A DNA stretch of 64,000 nucleotides, from contig NZ_JASKLS010000008.1 of NCBI RefSeq assembly GCF_030124375.1, positions 1 through 64,000 of the forward strand, in the 5' to 3' direction. Position numbers and translations under genes: made by a program. Below, in pieces: positions 62,463-64,000 of the stretch. The notes beneath the pieces are model-generated. The model had not been told where the DNA came from. It saw only the letters and a program-made list of their open reading frames with translations, and did not search any database. Origin of the DNA: Sinorhizobium sp. 6-70. GTDB taxonomy: Bacteria; Pseudomonadota; Alphaproteobacteria; Rhizobiales; Rhizobiaceae. Positions within the stretch are counted from its first letter, which is position 1, and every line of letters starts with the position of its first letter.

Positions 62463-63594
62463 TTAGTTCAGGTCGTCGACAACGGCATCCGCACCGCCCT
62501 GCACACGGTGGGCCAGAGCCGCCTCCATGAAGTCGTTCAATTCGCCGTCGAGCACATCGCCGGGGCTCGTGCTCTCGACGCCGGTCCGCAAGTCCTTCAC
62601 CAACTGGTAGGGCTGCAGAACATAGGAACGGATCTGGTGACCCCAGCCGATCTCGGTCTTGGAGGCCGCCTCGGCATTTGCCGCTTCCTCGCGCTTCTTG
62701 AGCTCGGCCTCGTAAAGCCGCGCGCGCAGCATGTCCCAGGCCTTGGCCCGGTTCTTGTGCTGCGAGCGCTCCTGCTGGCACTGCACCACGATACCGCTCG
62801 GCATGTGCGTGATGCGCACGGCGGAATCGGTCGTGTTGACGTGCTGGCCACCGGCACCCGAGGAACGGTATGTATCGATCCGGCAGTCGCCTTCGTTGAT
62901 ATCGATCTGAATCGAATCGTCGACGACCGGGTAGACCCAGATGGATGAGAACGACGTATGCCGCCGGGCATTGCTGTCGTAGGGCGAGATACGGACAAGC
63001 CGGTGCACGCCCGACTCCGTCTTCAGCCAGCCATAGGCATTGTGGCCCTTGACGAGGAGCGTGGCGGACTTGATGCCGGCCTCTTCCCCGTCCTGGATTT
63101 CCATGAGTTCCACCTTATAGCCTTGGCGCTCGGCCCAGCGGGTGTACATGCGCAGCAACATGTTCGCCCAGTCCTGGCTTTCCGTGCCGCCGGCGCCCGA
63201 ATGGACTTCGAGATAGGTGTCGTTCTGATCCGCCTCGCCGGAAAGCATGGCCTCGACCTGCTTCTTCGCGGCCTCGTTGCGCAGTTCTCTCAGCGCTTCC
63301 TCGGCGTCCGCAACGATGGCTGCGTCGCCTTCTTCCTCGCCGAGTTCGATCAGCTCGATATTGTCGTTAAGCTGCTGCTCGAACCGGCGCAGACCGTTTA
63401 TGCCGTCGTCGAGTTGTTGGCGCTCGCGCATCAGCTTCTGCGCCTCGGCGGCATCGTTCCAGAGCGACGGATCCTCCGCCTTGTTGTTCAACCAGTCCAG
63501 TCGTCTTACCGCCTGATCCCAGTCAAAGATGCCTCCTCAGCAGGCTTATGGCCTGCTTGATTTCGTCGACAATATTCTCGATTTCGCTTCGCAT
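62463..63594 (-). CDS. prfB: Peptide chain release factor 2, programmed +1 frameshift
   Basis: RF2 read in two frames. Codons 1-23 (MRSEIENIVDEIKQAISLLR, then RHL) run from ATG 63594 to an in-frame TGA at 63525-63523. A +1 shift on CTT TGA C then opens the remaining 353 codons for a 376-aa protein. The catalytic GGQ is in SSGAGGQHVNTTDSAVRI and the TGA-reading tripeptide region SPYDSNARRH contains SPF-type recognition (SPYDS here). The in-frame TGA is read by RF2 itself, so the shift is autoregulatory. It must not be scored as a pseudogene. Confidence 0.95.
63523..63537 (-). promoter_or_regulatory. Programmed +1 frameshift signal of prfB
   Basis: On the minus strand the sequence is AGGAGG (63537-63532), three bases, CTT (63528-63526) and TGA (63525-63523) followed by C. 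This matches the classical RF2 shift site: an upstream Shine-Dalgarno-like element close to CTT-TGA-C. Confidence 0.95.
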
Positions 63595-63747
63595 GATCCT
63601 GCTTCTTGTGAACCGGTAAAAAACGTGAGCGTCAAATAGCGACGCCCGCCGCCGATGTAAAGGCGACGGGCGGCGCTTCTTCTCTGTGCATGTCGTTATC
63701 CCAAAACCGCAGCACACTTTTGGGCGACATGCATCGGATGGAAAGGA

Positions 63748-64000
63748 TCAGAACAGGCCGTTCGAGCCGGAGGTCACCGCCTGGTTGGCCTGCGGCGAGT
63801 TCCTCAGGATCTCCTCCGGCGGCACATATTGGTCGAGACCGCCGATGACCGAGAAGGAATCGGCGGGGCCCGTGCCCGGCTTGAAGGCTTCGATGATCGT
63901 ATCCGGCTCGCCTTCGACAGCTGCCATGCCTGTCTTTCGGTTGACAGGAATGAGGCTCATGCCTTCCGGCACCACGAACTTGCTGGGACGCGTGCCCTTG
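63748..64000 (-). CDS. mrcA: Class A penicillin-binding protein 1A, C-terminal end
   Basis: Only the last 84 codons are visible; the gene continues past the right edge. The visible part (KGTRPSKFVVPEGMSLIPVN, RKTGMAAVEGEPDTIIEAFK, QYVPPEEILRNSPQANQAVTSG) matches the C-terminal tail of rhizobial PBP1A, and PBP1A-prfB is a common order in these genomes. The catalytic domains are outside the window. Confidence 0.8.
   Translation of the reverse strand, partial: KGTRPSKFVVPEGMSLIPVNRKTGMAAVEGEPDTIIEAFKPGTGPADSFSVIGGLDQYVPPEEILRNSPQANQAVTSGSNGLF

Noticed and set aside
62463..63594. prfB as a frameshifted pseudogene
   Set aside because: The break lies exactly at the classical AGGAGG...CTTTGAC recoding site and the rest of the gene is intact.

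Overview
The window is a stretch of alphaproteobacterial chromosome. Its high GC content, gene order (one long ribosomal/str/rpoBC block, mrcA next to prfB, the msrPQ, htrA-rarA and ATP12 genes) and protein sequences fit a Rhizobiaceae member, most like Sinorhizobium/Ensifer. The genus call is inference from sequence resemblance. No search was run.

Layout. 1-2.3 kb: end of glutathione-dependent formaldehyde dehydrogenase, a DUF188 protein, a DUF1345 membrane protein and S-formylglutathione hydrolase, so the two enzymes of formaldehyde detoxification flank two uncharacterised genes. 2.3-10.7 kb: housekeeping genes (DUF1883, CrcB fluoride channel, a pseudouridine synthase, a HAD phosphatase, ATP12, a Gdx/SugE guanidinium exporter behind a guanidine-II riboswitch, RarA, a DegP-like protease, MsrPQ). 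10.7-30 kb, minus strand: the alpha, spc, S10 and str operons from rpsL to rplQ, including secY, adk, rpoA, fusA and a first tuf. 30.8-43 kb: rpoC, rpoB, rplL, rplJ, rplA, rplK, nusG, secE. 43-47.1 kb: tRNA-Trp, an NAD-dependent epimerase/dehydratase, a secreted protein, a second tuf, tRNA-Gly and tRNA-Tyr. This is the classical tRNA-tufB-secE-nusG-rplKAJL-rpoBC order with two extra genes inserted. 47.3-50.3 kb: an RlmB-type rRNA methyltransferase, a small secreted protein, azoR and a divergent LysR regulator with a dyad between them.

50,343-60,818: a 10.5-kb integrated element bounded by a 49-bp direct repeat of the 3' end of tRNA-Thr(UGU). It carries a tyrosine integrase, a small AlpA/excisionase-like protein, a zinc-finger/Toprim primase-like protein, a DUF3631 ATPase, several very small genes, an HK97-like major capsid protein, a coiled-coil protein and, on the opposite strand next to the right end, a two-gene cargo unit of unknown function and a small HTH protein. 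Portal, terminase, protease and tail genes are absent. I read it as a phage-satellite-like island (P4/PICI-like in logic) that supplies its own integration, replication and capsid-related functions and depends on a helper. Repeats in it look like an iteron origin and integrase/regulator sites. The two-gene cargo is a candidate anti-phage module, by position and architecture only.

60.8-64 kb: the intact tRNA-Thr, nadK with a duplicated 3' end, a secreted protein, prfB with its programmed +1 frameshift, and the 3' end of a class A penicillin-binding protein gene.
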